A stretch of 64,000 nt of DNA from Niabella sp. Its GTDB lineage: Bacteria > Bacteroidota > Bacteroidia > Chitinophagales > Chitinophagaceae. The notes under the pieces were generated by a model. That model did not search any database. It saw nothing but the letters and a program-made list of their open reading frames with translations, and was not told the origin of the DNA. Positions 25,122 through 34,569 of this stretch are shown in pieces (the first letter of the stretch is position 1; each line of letters begins with the position of its first letter). The stretch is taken from assembly GCA_017744715.1 (NCBI GenBank), contig JAGIAT010000001.1:372001-436000 (forward strand). Reading direction: 5' to 3'. A program made the position numbers and the translations under genes.

Positions 25122-27890
25122 ATGTTTAAAAAGTTGGTTGGAATCATCCCCTTTGTTTTTTATGCGTTGCTTGCCATTGGGCAGCATCCTTCTGAGATTT
25201 TTCTGCACCAGGGGAAGATCAATAAAAATGCTGTAGTACTGCACAAAACCAGGGAAGGCGGGTTTGTGAAGCAAGGCCTGACGCTGAAGGAATCCGTTGC
25301 AGACGGATATCCGGATCGTAAGGCAGATGTGGAACTGGAGCTTGAAGTACCGGAAACGGGTTGGTACGTGCTGGAAGCGGAAACCATGCCCCGGGATCCG
25401 GAACAACTGAAAAAAGAAGATACCACAGGTGTATTAACACGGATTGCCCATTTTCAGCTGGGCATTGAGCGCATCACAAAACGCATCGTTTATGATAGCT
25501 ATAAAGGCGGGAAACAGGAGCTGGGTAAGTTTGAATTTGGGAAGAAAAAAGAAAAGCTGAAGATCTGGCTGCCCGGGAACCTGGTTTTTTATACCATCTC
25601 AGTGAAGCCGTATATACCTCCGGTGCCGCCCAAAGAAGCGGAAGCCTATGTTCCCGGGATATTGCCACCGGCCTCCCATCCACGCCTCTGGGTAAACACA
25701 GAAACCCTGCCGGTGATCCGTCAACGCCTGCAGGATACGGCCCACCAGGGCGCCTGGCTCAAAGTAAAACAGGCGGCATTGCAAACATTTGCTTTTGCCT
25801 ATGACCCGCAGCAGGAGATCCGTTACAACGAAAAACTGGAGCAGGCGGTAGAAAGCAAGGCCTTTTATTATTTGTTGGAAAAAGACCGGGCTGCGGGGAA
25901 TGAGGCGGTGAAGCTGATGACGCAATACCTCTCAGTGCTGGAATTTGGTAATATTACTTATGGTGATATTTCCCGCGAAATGGGTCGCGCTATTTATACG
26001 GCAGCACTGGTATACGACTGGTGTTATGACCTGCTGACCATGGAGCAGAAGACGATGCTGTGCAGGAACATGCAGCGCCTGGCCCGGGATATGGAAATTG
26101 GCTGGCCGCCGTTCTTTGGAGTGGAAAGTATTATTAACGGCCACGGAAACGAAGCCCAGATCTGCAGGGATCTGCTGGCTATGAGTATTGCGGTTTATGA
26201 TGAAGATCCGGTACCCTATAAGTACACGGCCTATACCGTACTGGAACAGCTGGTGTCGATGCGGAAATTTGAATACCAGTCGCCCCGGCACAACCAGGGC
26301 ATCGACTATGGCGGTTACCGCTTTGGCTGGGAAATGCATGCCGCATGGCTGTTTTACCGTATGACCGGATTTCCTGTTTTTGATGACAACATCAAGAACC
26401 TTCCCTATTACTGGCTGTACATGCGTACCCCGGATGGAAAGATGCTGCGGGACGGCGATATGTTTAGTGTAAAGTATGCGCAAAGCGATAGCTTTTACTG
26501 GAAGAATCCGCAGACCATGTTACTGTGTTACGCATACTCCGGTAACGCCTTGTTTAAAGGACAGTTCCTCCGGCAGGGAGGCCTGCCCGATAACCCGGTG
26601 TTGTTTTTACTGCTGGATGACCCGGCATTAAAACCGGATTTTGATCTAAACCGCCTGCCGCGCACCATCGACTTTGGCCCCGTACTGGGCTCCATGGTAG
26701 CACGCACCGGCTGGGAGGAACAAAAAGAAAGCGGGAATGTGGTGGCCGAGATCAAAGGAGGTGGTTTTCATTTTGGCAATCACCAGCACGCAGATGCTGG
26801 CGCTATCCAGATCTATCATCACGGCATGCAGGTGGGTGACCTGGGCTTGTACCTGTCCTACGGTTCGCCTTATGATTTTAATTTCAACAAGCGGTCGGTG
26901 GCGCACAGTATGCTGCTGGTGCGGGATCCGGCAGAGCCGCTGTTGTTTCGTACAAAGACCAATGACGGCGGTACCCGTTTCAGCCAGCGTTTTCCCCGGA
27001 CGGTGGCTGAAGTGCTGAATGACTCCTGGTTCCATACGGGCTTTGTGCGTTCCTGCGATTATGGGCCGGACCCGGTAGCGCCTGCTTACAGCTATTTCAA
27101 TGCAGATCTTACCGCGGCCTATACTTCCAAGCTGGAACAATACTCCCGGAGCTTTTTATTCCTGGATATGAAACGGCCCGATGTTCCGGCGGTGATCATT
27201 CTTTTGGATGAAGTGACCAGCGCTGACCCCGCTTTTAAAAAAACATGGCAGATCAATACCCTGAACCGGCCACAGGTTTCGGCCAACCGGTTTATACTTA
27301 ACAGTAGCCTGAAAGGGAAAACAGGAACCACCTATGTAAATATGCTGGTACCGGCCGCCCAGGACCGTAAGTACGAGGTGCTAAGCGGCGATTCATCGGC
27401 CTTTGTAGCGGGCGATCTGTATTCCGCACGGTCTGCATGGCCGGAGGCAAAGGGCTCCCGCATCCTGGTGTCGCCTTTAAAAGATGCAAAGAAAACGGCC
27501 TTTGTTACGGTATTCCAGATGGCAGAGGAAACACAGGCCGAACTGCCCCTTCAGTTCAGTGAAAAGAACGGCTACTACCTGTTTCAGGTAGGGAATAAGC
27601 TGGTGGTATTGGCCCGGCCGGGAAGTTTGCTGCAGGAAGCATTTACCCTGGAAGTACCGGGAGATCAGGAATACGAGGTAATTGTGGCGGGCCTGCAGGA
27701 AGGCTTCTGGAATCTTTCCGGTGCGGATGGAAAACTGAATTTTAATGCCACAGTATTGAAAAACAGGCACACACTTTCTTTCAAAATGAAAGGCGGCCGC
27801 CTGGCCTTAAAGCCGCAAAGAGTATATAATGCACCCGAAGGCGTACTGAAAAATAGTGCCGGCCTTTCCGGCGGTTTAGGGCAGAAATAA
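25122..27890 (+). CDS. Heparinase II/III-family polysaccharide lyase-like protein
   Basis: 922 residues with a signal peptide (LVGIIPFVFYALLAIGQ). An N-terminal beta domain (about 25-170, ETGWYVLEAETMP) may bind ligand. An alpha/alpha toroid follows (about 180-520, including YTAALVYDWCYDLLT and GHGNEAQICRDLLAMS). The C-terminal heparinase II/III beta-sandwich (about 540-900) carries FHFGNHQHADAGAIQIYHHG with the His residues expected near the active site. It probably depolymerises an acidic polysaccharide by beta-elimination in the periplasm or at the surface. It follows susD by 55 bp. The substrate (uronate-containing glycan) is inferred. Confidence 0.87.
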   Translation: MFKKLVGIIPFVFYALLAIGQHPSEIFLHQGKINKNAVVLHKTREGGFVKQGLTLKESVADGYPDRKADVELELEVPETGWYVLEAETMPRDPEQLKKEDTTGVLTRIAHFQLGIERITKRIVYDSYKGGKQELGKFEFGKKKEKLKIWLPGNLVFYTISVKPYIPPVPPKEAEAYVPGILPPASHPRLWVNTETLPVIRQRLQDTAHQGAWLKVKQAALQTFAFAYDPQQEIRYNEKLEQAVESKAFYYLLEKDRAAGNEAVKLMTQYLSVLEFGNITYGDISREMGRAIYTAALVYDWCYDLLTMEQKTMLCRNMQRLARDMEIGWPPFFGVESIINGHGNEAQICRDLLAMSIAVYDEDPVPYKYTAYTVLEQLVSMRKFEYQSPRHNQGIDYGGYRFGWEMHAAWLFYRMTGFPVFDDNIKNLPYYWLYMRTPDGKMLRDGDMFSVKYAQSDSFYWKNPQTMLLCYAYSGNALFKGQFLRQGGLPDNPVLFLLLDDPALKPDFDLNRLPRTIDFGPVLGSMVARTGWEEQKESGNVVAEIKGGGFHFGNHQHADAGAIQIYHHGMQVGDLGLYLSYGSPYDFNFNKRSVAHSMLLVRDPAEPLLFRTKTNDGGTRFSQRFPRTVAEVLNDSWFHTGFVRSCDYGPDPVAPAYSYFNADLTAAYTSKLEQYSRSFLFLDMKRPDVPAVIILLDEVTSADPAFKKTWQINTLNRPQVSANRFILNSSLKGKTGTTYVNMLVPAAQDRKYEVLSGDSSAFVAGDLYSARSAWPEAKGSRILVSPLKDAKKTAFVTVFQMAEETQAELPLQFSEKNGYYLFQVGNKLVVLARPGSLLQEAFTLEVPGDQEYEVIVAGLQEGFWNLSGADGKLNFNATVLKNRHTLSFKMKGGRLALKPQRVYNAPEGVLKNSAGLSGGLGQK

Positions 27891-27933
27891 TTAAATTGTG
27901 CAACTTAAAAGCGCCGTCGCTTTTAAAAACTGA

Positions 27934-28578
27934 ATGGGAATGAAAGAAGATTCGTTAGCTTATAAAGTATACCTGGAAGTTCGCAAAAAGATATTGTCAA
28001 ACCAGCTGGTAGGCGGTGTGCGGCTGGTAGAAAGCAACTGGGCAAAGAAGATCAATGCCAGCCGGGTGGCGGTTCGTGAGGCGTTCATGCGCCTGGCCGG
28101 TGAAAACCTGGTGGAGTTTGGTGAAAAAGGCGGGTGCTTTGTAAAACGGATGACCCTGCAGGATGTGAAAGATATCCGTGAGCTGCGCGAACTGCTGGAG
28201 GTGGGGGCACTGAAGATTCTTTTTTCAAAAAAGAATAAGGCGCTGATCAAAGAACTGGAACTGATCTGTGATGATTTTAACGCAATGGTCAGCAAGGAAT
28301 ATTACGGGGGCGCCTGTGAAGCGGATATTAAATTTCATGAAAAGATCATTGAAGGCACCGGCAATTCCCGCCTGATTGCGATGTACAACAACAGCAATAT
28401 TCCCCTCTTTCATATGAAGCTGGGTACCATGATCCGGCAAATGGAAGATTACCAGGATACGGGCAGGGAACACCGGGAAATTGTAAATGCATTGAAGCAG
28501 GACGATTGGCAGAAAGCGTATGACACCCTGGTAAAACACCTGGACCGGGGTGAGCATGAAGCCCTGGAAATGGTTTAA
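27934..28578 (+). CDS. GntR-family regulator, FadR/FCD subfamily
   Basis: 214 residues. N-terminal winged helix (about 8-75: NASRVAVREAFMRLAGENLVEF recognition region and a wing GEKGGCFV), then an all-helical FCD ligand domain (about 80-205) with the likely metal/ligand residues in EADIKFHEKI, EHREIVNAL and HLDRGEHE. FCD regulators sense small carboxylates such as sugar acids and usually repress neighbouring catabolic genes. It is placed 43 bp after the heparinase gene as the last gene of the sus operon. The TGTATACA palindromes at 20007, 20170 and 29739 are its likely operators. Confidence 0.93.
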   Translation: MGMKEDSLAYKVYLEVRKKILSNQLVGGVRLVESNWAKKINASRVAVREAFMRLAGENLVEFGEKGGCFVKRMTLQDVKDIRELRELLEVGALKILFSKKNKALIKELELICDDFNAMVSKEYYGGACEADIKFHEKIIEGTGNSRLIAMYNNSNIPLFHMKLGTMIRQMEDYQDTGREHREIVNALKQDDWQKAYDTLVKHLDRGEHEALEMV

Positions 28579-28896
28579 GGCAACCTGTTGTATAATGAAC
28601 CTGATGATCCGTTATGCATAACCGGTGATGGATAGATGGCAAGATGAAACCAGCAACATCTCCCCTTGGGAAATTCCATTGCAGCTGCTGAATATCTGCT
28701 TCGATCAAAATACATATCATGCTTTGAAAGCAGAAGTCCGGCTTTGAACTTTAATAATAAATAGGTATAAAAATTATTATTATAAATGTTTTCAACTTCC
28801 CCTTCTGGTCAGTGGAGACACTGACCGTTGCTTTTGTCGTGGTTTGTGTCTCCACAAACCATTTGGAGGCATTTTAATAAAATTGATACCGGTTTA
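28579..28896. other. Convergent spacer without genes
   Basis: A 318-bp spacer between the ends of the regulator and lactonase genes. I see no credible ORF; the only notable structure is the double hairpin at 28807-28860. Confidence 0.6.
28807..28860. repeat. Twin hairpins with mutually complementary cores
   Basis: Two 20-nt palindromic units, 28807-28826 (arms GGTCA/TGACC around GTGGAGACAC) and 28841-28860 (arms GGTTT/AAACC around GTGTCTCCAC). The 10-nt cores are exact reverse complements of each other, so the units can form two small hairpins, a kissing pair, or one larger stem. The place between convergent genes suits a bidirectional terminator or an intergenic repeat family. A related palindrome lies at 51081-51096. 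Confidence 0.7.
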
Positions 28897-29703
28897 TCAG
28901 GAGACTTCTAACAAACCCTTTGCTGCCGTATCCAGTTGCAACAGGCATCCTTTTTCCGCTTCGGTAATGATCAATCCCTGATGGCCCCGGGGATCCAGGG
29001 CACAATTGGTGGGATTTGCTCCCGGTAAACGGATGGCTTCTGTTTCGCATCCATCCGGGCTTATTTTTTGAATGACCCCTGCACCATACACGGCTACATA
29101 AATATTTCCGGCTTCATCCAGCGCCATACCATCCGGCCCCACGGCGCCGCCCGTGTTGACCAGGATGCCGGGTTGTGAAAGCGTTGCGGTACCCGCATCC
29201 CAGTCAAATTTCCAGATCAGCCGGGTACCCGTCTCCGCAATATATAAACGGGTACCTTCCCGGTTCAATGCCAGTCCGTTCGGGTAGTACATACCTGTTC
29301 TTATTTTTAATACCTGCTTTTGGGAAGTTAAACAACACACATATCCCGTTCCGTCGGTAATTCGATCTCCCGGACAGGTAAATAAAAGCTGGCCCTTTCT
29401 GTCAAATGCAAGGTCGTTCGGCATTTTCAATACATCGCCACCCACCTGGCCCGCCATCGTTTCTATTGTGCCCGTTACGCTGTTAAATGTGCGGATGCTG
29501 TGCTGTTTCGAATCGCAAAACCACAGCAGGTTGTTTGCGTCAATGGCAATGCCGTTGGGTGCCCCACCCACAAAATACCGGTACCACTGGTTGTTTTTAT
29601 AGCAGATCAGGTTGCCGGCTTCTTTTTCAACCAGCCAGATGGTGCCCTCCCGGTCAAAAGCCGGTCCTTCCGGAAATGCAATGTTGTTAATGAGTGTGCG
29701 CAT
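28897..29703 (-). CDS. SMP-30/gluconolactonase-like protein
   Basis: 268 residues, a cytoplasmic six-bladed propeller of the SMP-30/LRE family: FPEGPAFDREGTIWLVE with the metal-ligand Glu near residue 11, PNDLAFDRKGQLLFT, NGLALNREGTRLYIAET and DGMALDEAGNIYVAVYGAG in successive blades. Family members open sugar lactones with a divalent metal. It is transcribed divergently from the aminotransferase operon and shares the GTATAC-containing spacer. It would hydrolyse the lactone formed by the PQQ-type dehydrogenase or an SDR (inference). Confidence 0.9.
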   Translation of the reverse strand: MRTLINNIAFPEGPAFDREGTIWLVEKEAGNLICYKNNQWYRYFVGGAPNGIAIDANNLLWFCDSKQHSIRTFNSVTGTIETMAGQVGGDVLKMPNDLAFDRKGQLLFTCPGDRITDGTGYVCCLTSQKQVLKIRTGMYYPNGLALNREGTRLYIAETGTRLIWKFDWDAGTATLSQPGILVNTGGAVGPDGMALDEAGNIYVAVYGAGVIQKISPDGCETEAIRLPGANPTNCALDPRGHQGLIITEAEKGCLLQLDTAAKGLLEVS

Positions 29704-29735
29704 AATTTTTTTATAAAAAACTAGGAGATTATCAT

Positions 29736-29770
29736 AAATGTATACATTTTTGCATTAAATTAGTATACAG
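29736..29770. promoter_or_regulatory. Paired GTATAC operator candidates in divergent spacer
   Basis: AAATGTATACATTT at 29736-29749 is a perfect 14-bp palindrome with the GntR-type core TGTATACA. A second core, AGTATACAG, is at 29762-29770, 23 bp further on. Both lie in the 189-bp spacer between the lactonase and aminotransferase genes. Confidence 0.55.
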
Positions 29771-29892
29771 AAAACTACTTAAACCGTAGACCTAATTGAT
29801 ATGATTGCTTAATATGTTTATAACCAGTAATATATATTTTAACATTCAGATTGCCTGCTTAAAAGCATTACAATTTAATCATTAGTTTTTTT

Positions 29893-31215
29893 ATGCAAGA
29901 AAATGTCAACTCCGCTCAGATCCTGACGGAAAATCAAAAATGGATACCGGGAGGTATCGTTTCGTTAAACCGGAAGTCGGACCCGAATATCTGTTTTATA
30001 AAAGGTAAAGGCAGCCGGGTACAGGATGCTGACGGAAATGAATACATCGATTACCAGGCGGGGTTTGCCGCTTCGTTCCTGGGGCACAATGATACGGATG
30101 TAAACCAGGCGGTGGCCAAAACCCTCGCAGAGGAACAGGTGCTAATGGGTGCGGGTCCTACCTTGCTGGAAGGTGCTTTTGCAAAGCTGTTTTGTGAAAG
30201 CGTACCCACGGCAGAAAGTATCCAGATCACGACTACCGGATCAGAGGCTACCTATCATGCGATCCGGATCGCCCGTGCCGTTACTAAACGCGACCATGTG
30301 ATCGTGATGCAGGGCGGCTATAACGGGTGGCACAACGATGTGGCCTGCAACGTGATCAGTCCAAAAGAGGCCGTGGGACCATTTCAAAGTCCGGGTGAAT
30401 ATCCTTTTGATGGATTGAGTGCCGGGGTACCGGATGCGCACAAGGCCCTGGTACATGTTGTTAACTTTAATGACCTGGCAAGTGTGGAGCTGATGGTGCG
30501 TAAATACCCCATTGCCTGCATCTTGCTGGAGCCCATCCTGCAGAACATTGGTATTGTAAAGCCACAGGAAGGATACCTGGAAGGACTTCGCGCGCTTGCA
30601 GACGAGCATGGCTTCCTGCTGATCTTTGATGAAGTAAAAACCGGTTTCCGTCATGCGCTGGGCGGTTACCAGTCCATTTGTAACATTGTTCCCGATCTGT
30701 CTACATTTGGAAAGGCCGTTGCAAACGGGTATCCCCTGGGGGTGATCGCCGGCAAAAAGAAATACATGGATTATTTTGTGCACCATGATAAAGAAGAACG
30801 GGTAATGATTGCCGGAACCTTTAACGCCTTTCCGCTGACCACGGCCGCCGCAATTGCCACACTGGAAAAGCTGGCGGATCCTGCGTTTGGTGTTTATGCA
30901 CATGTGGAGCAACTGGGGGCAATGCTGGAAAAAGGATATAATGAAATTTTCCCTAAATTGGGTGTACCGTTTTATGTAGCGCGGCAGGGCTCTGCTTTTT
31001 GTACCTATTTTATGGATCATGCGCCGGTGCATTATCATGATATCCTGGAGCATCACGATTTTGAGCTGGATACCCGGTACCGTAAACAACTAATCGAAGA
31101 AGGAATTTTTAACTTCCCGGCGGCGATCAAACAGGGCAGCATTTCTTATGCGCATACTGTTGCCGATATTGAGCAAACATTGGAAGCAACCGAAAAAGTA
31201 GTGAAAAATTTATAA
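29893..31215 (+). CDS. Class III aminotransferase, glutamate-1-semialdehyde-aminomutase-like
   Basis: 440 residues, PLP fold-type [22 protein letters not shown] opens the domain, [16 protein letters not shown] binds the PLP phosphate, and [10 protein letters not shown] contains the PLP-binding Asp. [18 protein letters not shown] carries the Schiff-base lysine, about Lys274. It resembles HemL but lies in a catabolic cluster and not near heme genes, so it is more probably a transaminase or aminomutase acting on an amino sugar or amino acid derivative of this pathway. First gene of the second plus-strand operon; the next gene begins 8 bp downstream. Confidence 0.87.
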   Translation: MQENVNSAQILTENQKWIPGGIVSLNRKSDPNICFIKGKGSRVQDADGNEYIDYQAGFAASFLGHNDTDVNQAVAKTLAEEQVLMGAGPTLLEGAFAKLFCESVPTAESIQITTTGSEATYHAIRIARAVTKRDHVIVMQGGYNGWHNDVACNVISPKEAVGPFQSPGEYPFDGLSAGVPDAHKALVHVVNFNDLASVELMVRKYPIACILLEPILQNIGIVKPQEGYLEGLRALADEHGFLLIFDEVKTGFRHALGGYQSICNIVPDLSTFGKAVANGYPLGVIAGKKKYMDYFVHHDKEERVMIAGTFNAFPLTTAAAIATLEKLADPAFGVYAHVEQLGAMLEKGYNEIFPKLGVPFYVARQGSAFCTYFMDHAPVHYHDILEHHDFELDTRYRKQLIEEGIFNFPAAIKQGSISYAHTVADIEQTLEATEKVVKNL

Positions 31216-31223
31216 CAGCGATT

Positions 31224-32402
31224 ATGAAGATAACGGCAATTGAAACGTTGGTGTGCCATGCACGCATGCGCAACTGGATTTTTGTAAAAGTGGTCACTGA
31301 TCAGCCCGGCCTTTGGGGCTGGGGCGAAGCCACGCTGGAATGGCATACACAAGGAGTGGTGGGCGCCATCAAAGATCTGAGCGAACTCCTGGTTGGTGAA
31401 GATCCGCGGCGGATCGAATACCTCTGGCAAATGATGTACCGCCAGCATTTCTGGCATGGTAACGGGGTGGTGCGGGGTACGGCCATCAGTGGCATCGATA
31501 TCGCCCTCTGGGATATTGCGGGTAAAATTCACAATGTGCCCTGCCATGAACTTTGGGGTGGCCGTGTGCGCGATTATATCCGGCTGTACTGTCACCTGGG
31601 TGGCGGACGTATGGAAGATTTTTATGAAACGGCCCCGGACGATGCCAGGCGTTTCGGCGAGCTGGCGCAGAAAGCCGTTGAAGAAGGATTTACCGCTTTT
31701 AAATCGATGGCGGTACCGGAAACCATGCCGCTGGAAGGCCTGCGGCCGGTGAAGTATGCAGAGGCCTGCGTAAAAGCCATGCGGGAGGCCGTGGGGGATG
31801 ATATTGACATTATGGTCGATTGCCATGCCCGGCCCAGCCCGCGTATGGGCATGCAGTTTGCCAAAGCACTGGAGCCTTACGGCCTGTATTTTTTTGAAGA
31901 ACCCTGCTGGCCCGAAACGATGGAAGATATTGCACTGATTCAGCGGGCGGTTACCACACCCGTTGCAACCGGCGAACGCCTGATCGGGGTGCATGCCTTC
32001 CGTGAACTGCTGGAAAAGCGCGCGGTAAGTGTCATCCAGCCGGATATCACGCATTGCGGCGGACTCTCGGAAGTACGTAAGATCGCCGCCCTGGCAGAGG
32101 CCTACCGGGTGTCTGTGGCCCCGCATAATCCCCAGGGGCCGGTAAGTACCGCGGCTTCTATTGAGTTTGGGTTTGCCACGCCGTCGTATATCATCTGCGA
32201 AAGCGTGCATAAAGATGTGGAATGGCGCAACGATGTGGTGTCCGAAGGGTTTACAGTACAGGAAAAAGGAAGGATCGTGCTCCCCAATAAAAAACCGGGA
32301 CTGGGTATTGAGATTGATGAAGCGGTAGTAAAAAAATATCCGTTCCGGCAGGAGCTGCTACAACGTACCTTTTACAGGGATGGCAGTGTAGGCGACTGGT
32401 AA
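31224..32402 (+). CDS. Enolase-superfamily sugar-acid dehydratase (MR/MLE, DgoD-like)
   Basis: 392 residues. An N-terminal capping domain (1-125), then a barrel with the metal ligands Asp199 (MVDCHARP), Glu225 (FFEEP) and Glu251 (ATGERL). His201, two residues after the first ligand, and His301 (VAPHNPQGP) match the acid/base pair of galactonate dehydratase-type enzymes. It probably removes water from a sugar acid to give a 2-keto-3-deoxy acid, which the DHDPS-family aldolase could cleave. D-galactonate, gluconate or mannonate are all possible substrates. Confidence 0.92.
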   Translation: MKITAIETLVCHARMRNWIFVKVVTDQPGLWGWGEATLEWHTQGVVGAIKDLSELLVGEDPRRIEYLWQMMYRQHFWHGNGVVRGTAISGIDIALWDIAGKIHNVPCHELWGGRVRDYIRLYCHLGGGRMEDFYETAPDDARRFGELAQKAVEEGFTAFKSMAVPETMPLEGLRPVKYAEACVKAMREAVGDDIDIMVDCHARPSPRMGMQFAKALEPYGLYFFEEPCWPETMEDIALIQRAVTTPVATGERLIGVHAFRELLEKRAVSVIQPDITHCGGLSEVRKIAALAEAYRVSVAPHNPQGPVSTAASIEFGFATPSYIICESVHKDVEWRNDVVSEGFTVQEKGRIVLPNKKPGLGIEIDEAVVKKYPFRQELLQRTFYRDGSVGDW

Positions 32403-32412
32403 ATTTAAAAAT

Positions 32413-33171
32413 ATGCAGCAGTTAAAAGAAAAAGTGGTCCTCATCAGTGGGGCGCTGGGCGATATCGGGATGGCCATTGCAACGGCATACCTGCGGACCG
32501 GGCATACCGTTTCGTTTTGCGATACGGAGCCGGAAGAAAAAGCGCTGCAACGGTTCAACGAATTGCACGGAACGTTTGATTATCACAAAGTGGATGTGTC
32601 CGACGCAACGGCGGTAGCCAACTGGATTGCGGCCGTACTGGAGCGTTTTGGCAGGATCGATGATTGTATTGTAAATGCGGCAAGGGTTACCCTGAAAGAT
32701 TACCGGAATATAACGCCGGAAGAATGGAAACGGGAACTGGAGGTAAACCTCAACGGCGCATTTTACCTGGCCAACGAGGCAGCGCGCTATTTTAGTAGTG
32801 CACAGGTGGCCGGCAATATTGTGTTCCTGGGAAGCTGGGCGGCACATGCCGTACATAAAAACCTGCCTGCGTACAGCGTATCCAAAGCCGGCCTGCGGAT
32901 GCTTTGCCAGTCGATGGCCCTTGAATATGCACCTTATGGCATCCGGATCAATGAGCTGGCGCCGGGCTATGTAAATGCCGGGCTGAGTAAGGAGGTATGG
33001 AGCACGGCTCCTGAGCTGCAGGAAGCAGCACGCAGCCAGGTACCCTTAAAAAAAATCATCGAAGCCAGTGAGGTGGCCAACCAGGTGCTGTGGATAACGG
33101 CCCCGGAAAACCGGCATCTGACTGGCGCCACTATTTTACTGGATGGCGGACTTTCATTAATCAGGCCATAA
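32413..33171 (+). CDS. Short-chain dehydrogenase/reductase
   Basis: 252 residues, classical SDR. The nucleotide-binding turn is LISGALGDIGMAIA (residues 10-23). DVSDATAVANWIA, IVNAARV in the NNAG position, and the catalytic YSVSKAG (Tyr-x3-Lys) are present, with the C-terminal TGATILLDGGL. The acidic motif after strand 2 (FCDTEPEEK) favours NAD over NADP. It starts 10 bp after the dehydratase gene and ends 6 bp before the ceramidase-like gene, so it is one step of the same pathway, oxidising a sugar or sugar acid. Confidence 0.92.
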   Translation: MQQLKEKVVLISGALGDIGMAIATAYLRTGHTVSFCDTEPEEKALQRFNELHGTFDYHKVDVSDATAVANWIAAVLERFGRIDDCIVNAARVTLKDYRNITPEEWKRELEVNLNGAFYLANEAARYFSSAQVAGNIVFLGSWAAHAVHKNLPAYSVSKAGLRMLCQSMALEYAPYGIRINELAPGYVNAGLSKEVWSTAPELQEAARSQVPLKKIIEASEVANQVLWITAPENRHLTGATILLDGGLSLIRP

Positions 33172-33177
33172 ACAGTT

Positions 33178-34569
33178 ATGCATACAACAAAAGAACGGAC
33201 CGATCATACGGCACGCCTGCGCGCAAAATTTGGTAGGGCACAGGCCGATATTACGCCACCGCTGGGCATTTATGCGCGCAACTGGGGGGCAGCCACCTTC
33301 GACAATGCAAGTGGCGTACACCGGCCGTTATGGATGCAGTGCCTGGCCATTGAAGCGGCCTCCGGGCAAAAGGCCCTGCTGCTTACGGCAGACCTGGGCT
33401 GGTGGAAGAACCAGGAAGATGAGCGCCGGCTGCGGCAGGCCTTGCTGCAGCATTTTGATCTGCAGGAAGAACAGCTGCTTTTTTGTTTATCGCATACACA
33501 TGCCGGACCCAGCATCTGCTCCAATGACCTGCAGCAGCCGGGTGGTGCTTATATATTGCCGTACCTGGAGGCGCTGAAGGATGCGGCAATAGCCTGTATC
33601 AATGAGGCCCTTGCCGGCATGGAGGAAAATATATTGGTATGGAGCACCGGTTGCTGCAGCCTGGCCACAAAACGGGATCTGAAAGTGAACAATGATTACC
33701 TGATCGGCTATGATCCCGGAGCAACAGCAGACCAGACGCTGCTGGTAGGTCAGTTAAAAAGGCTGGATGGCAGCTTAAGCGCTGTGTTGGCAAATTATGC
33801 CTGTCATCCTACCACGTTTGCGCATGAGAACCGGCTGCTTTCCCCCGATTTTGTTGGTGCCCTGCGGGAGCTGGTTACCGCCCATACATCTGCGCCCTGT
33901 ATGTTTTTACAGGGTGCTTCCGGGGACCTGGCACCAAAGAAGCAATATGTAAGCGATCCGGAGATCGTGGATGCAAATGGCAGAGAACTGGGCTATGCCG
34001 TATTATCAGCGCTGCAAACAGATCCGGGAACCGATACCACCTGGACCTTTGACCGCGCATTGGTATCGGGCGCACCGCTGGCGATCTGGAAAGAAAAACC
34101 GGTTGTGGTATCGGAATACCTCCGGCTGCGAAAGTTGATCGTACGGGTTCCCTATAAACAATTGCCGGATGCGGAATGGATTGAGCAGGAGTACCAACAA
34201 TGTGAAGACCGGGTAATCAAGGACCGGCTATGGCGGAAGCTCAATACCCGGATCGCAATTGGAGCCAATACTCATGCAGACCTTCCGGTATGGATCTGGC
34301 GCCTGGGAACTGCTATATTGGTGGCACAGCCAAATGAGGCGTATTCGGAATTCCAGGAAAAGCTGCGGGCTTTTTTTCCGGGAATAGTTATCATCTGTAT
34401 CAATATTGCCAACGGTTATGTAGGATACCTGCCGCCACGGCATTTGTATGATAAAGACATTTATGCTGTATGGCAAACACCCTATGCACCCGGTGCACTG
34501 GAGCTGCTGATAGATGAAACGCGGAAGGAAATTGAAAAAATACTGACAGATGAAACTGCAATGGATTGA
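33178..34569 (+). CDS. Neutral/alkaline ceramidase N-terminal-domain-like protein
   Basis: 463 residues without a signal peptide. The opening FGRAQADITPPLG, the SHTHAGPS segment and YACHPTTFAHENRLLSPDF match the zinc-binding core of the neutral ceramidase N-terminal domain. Family ceramidases are secreted and about 650-700 residues; this one is short and apparently cytoplasmic, so amide or ester hydrolysis of a pathway intermediate is more likely than lipid turnover. Its end overlaps the symporter gene by 20 bp, indicating coupling. Confidence 0.82.
   Translation: MHTTKERTDHTARLRAKFGRAQADITPPLGIYARNWGAATFDNASGVHRPLWMQCLAIEAASGQKALLLTADLGWWKNQEDERRLRQALLQHFDLQEEQLLFCLSHTHAGPSICSNDLQQPGGAYILPYLEALKDAAIACINEALAGMEENILVWSTGCCSLATKRDLKVNNDYLIGYDPGATADQTLLVGQLKRLDGSLSAVLANYACHPTTFAHENRLLSPDFVGALRELVTAHTSAPCMFLQGASGDLAPKKQYVSDPEIVDANGRELGYAVLSALQTDPGTDTTWTFDRALVSGAPLAIWKEKPVVVSEYLRLRKLIVRVPYKQLPDAEWIEQEYQQCEDRVIKDRLWRKLNTRIAIGANTHADLPVWIWRLGTAILVAQPNEAYSEFQEKLRAFFPGIVIICINIANGYVGYLPPRHLYDKDIYAVWQTPYAPGALELLIDETRKEIEKILTDETAMD

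Noticed and set aside
31146..32210. Long antisense open frame (354 codons) opposite the dehydratase gene
   Set aside because: It is the mirror of a strongly conserved enzyme gene, has a His/Pro-rich shadow composition and no recognisable domain.
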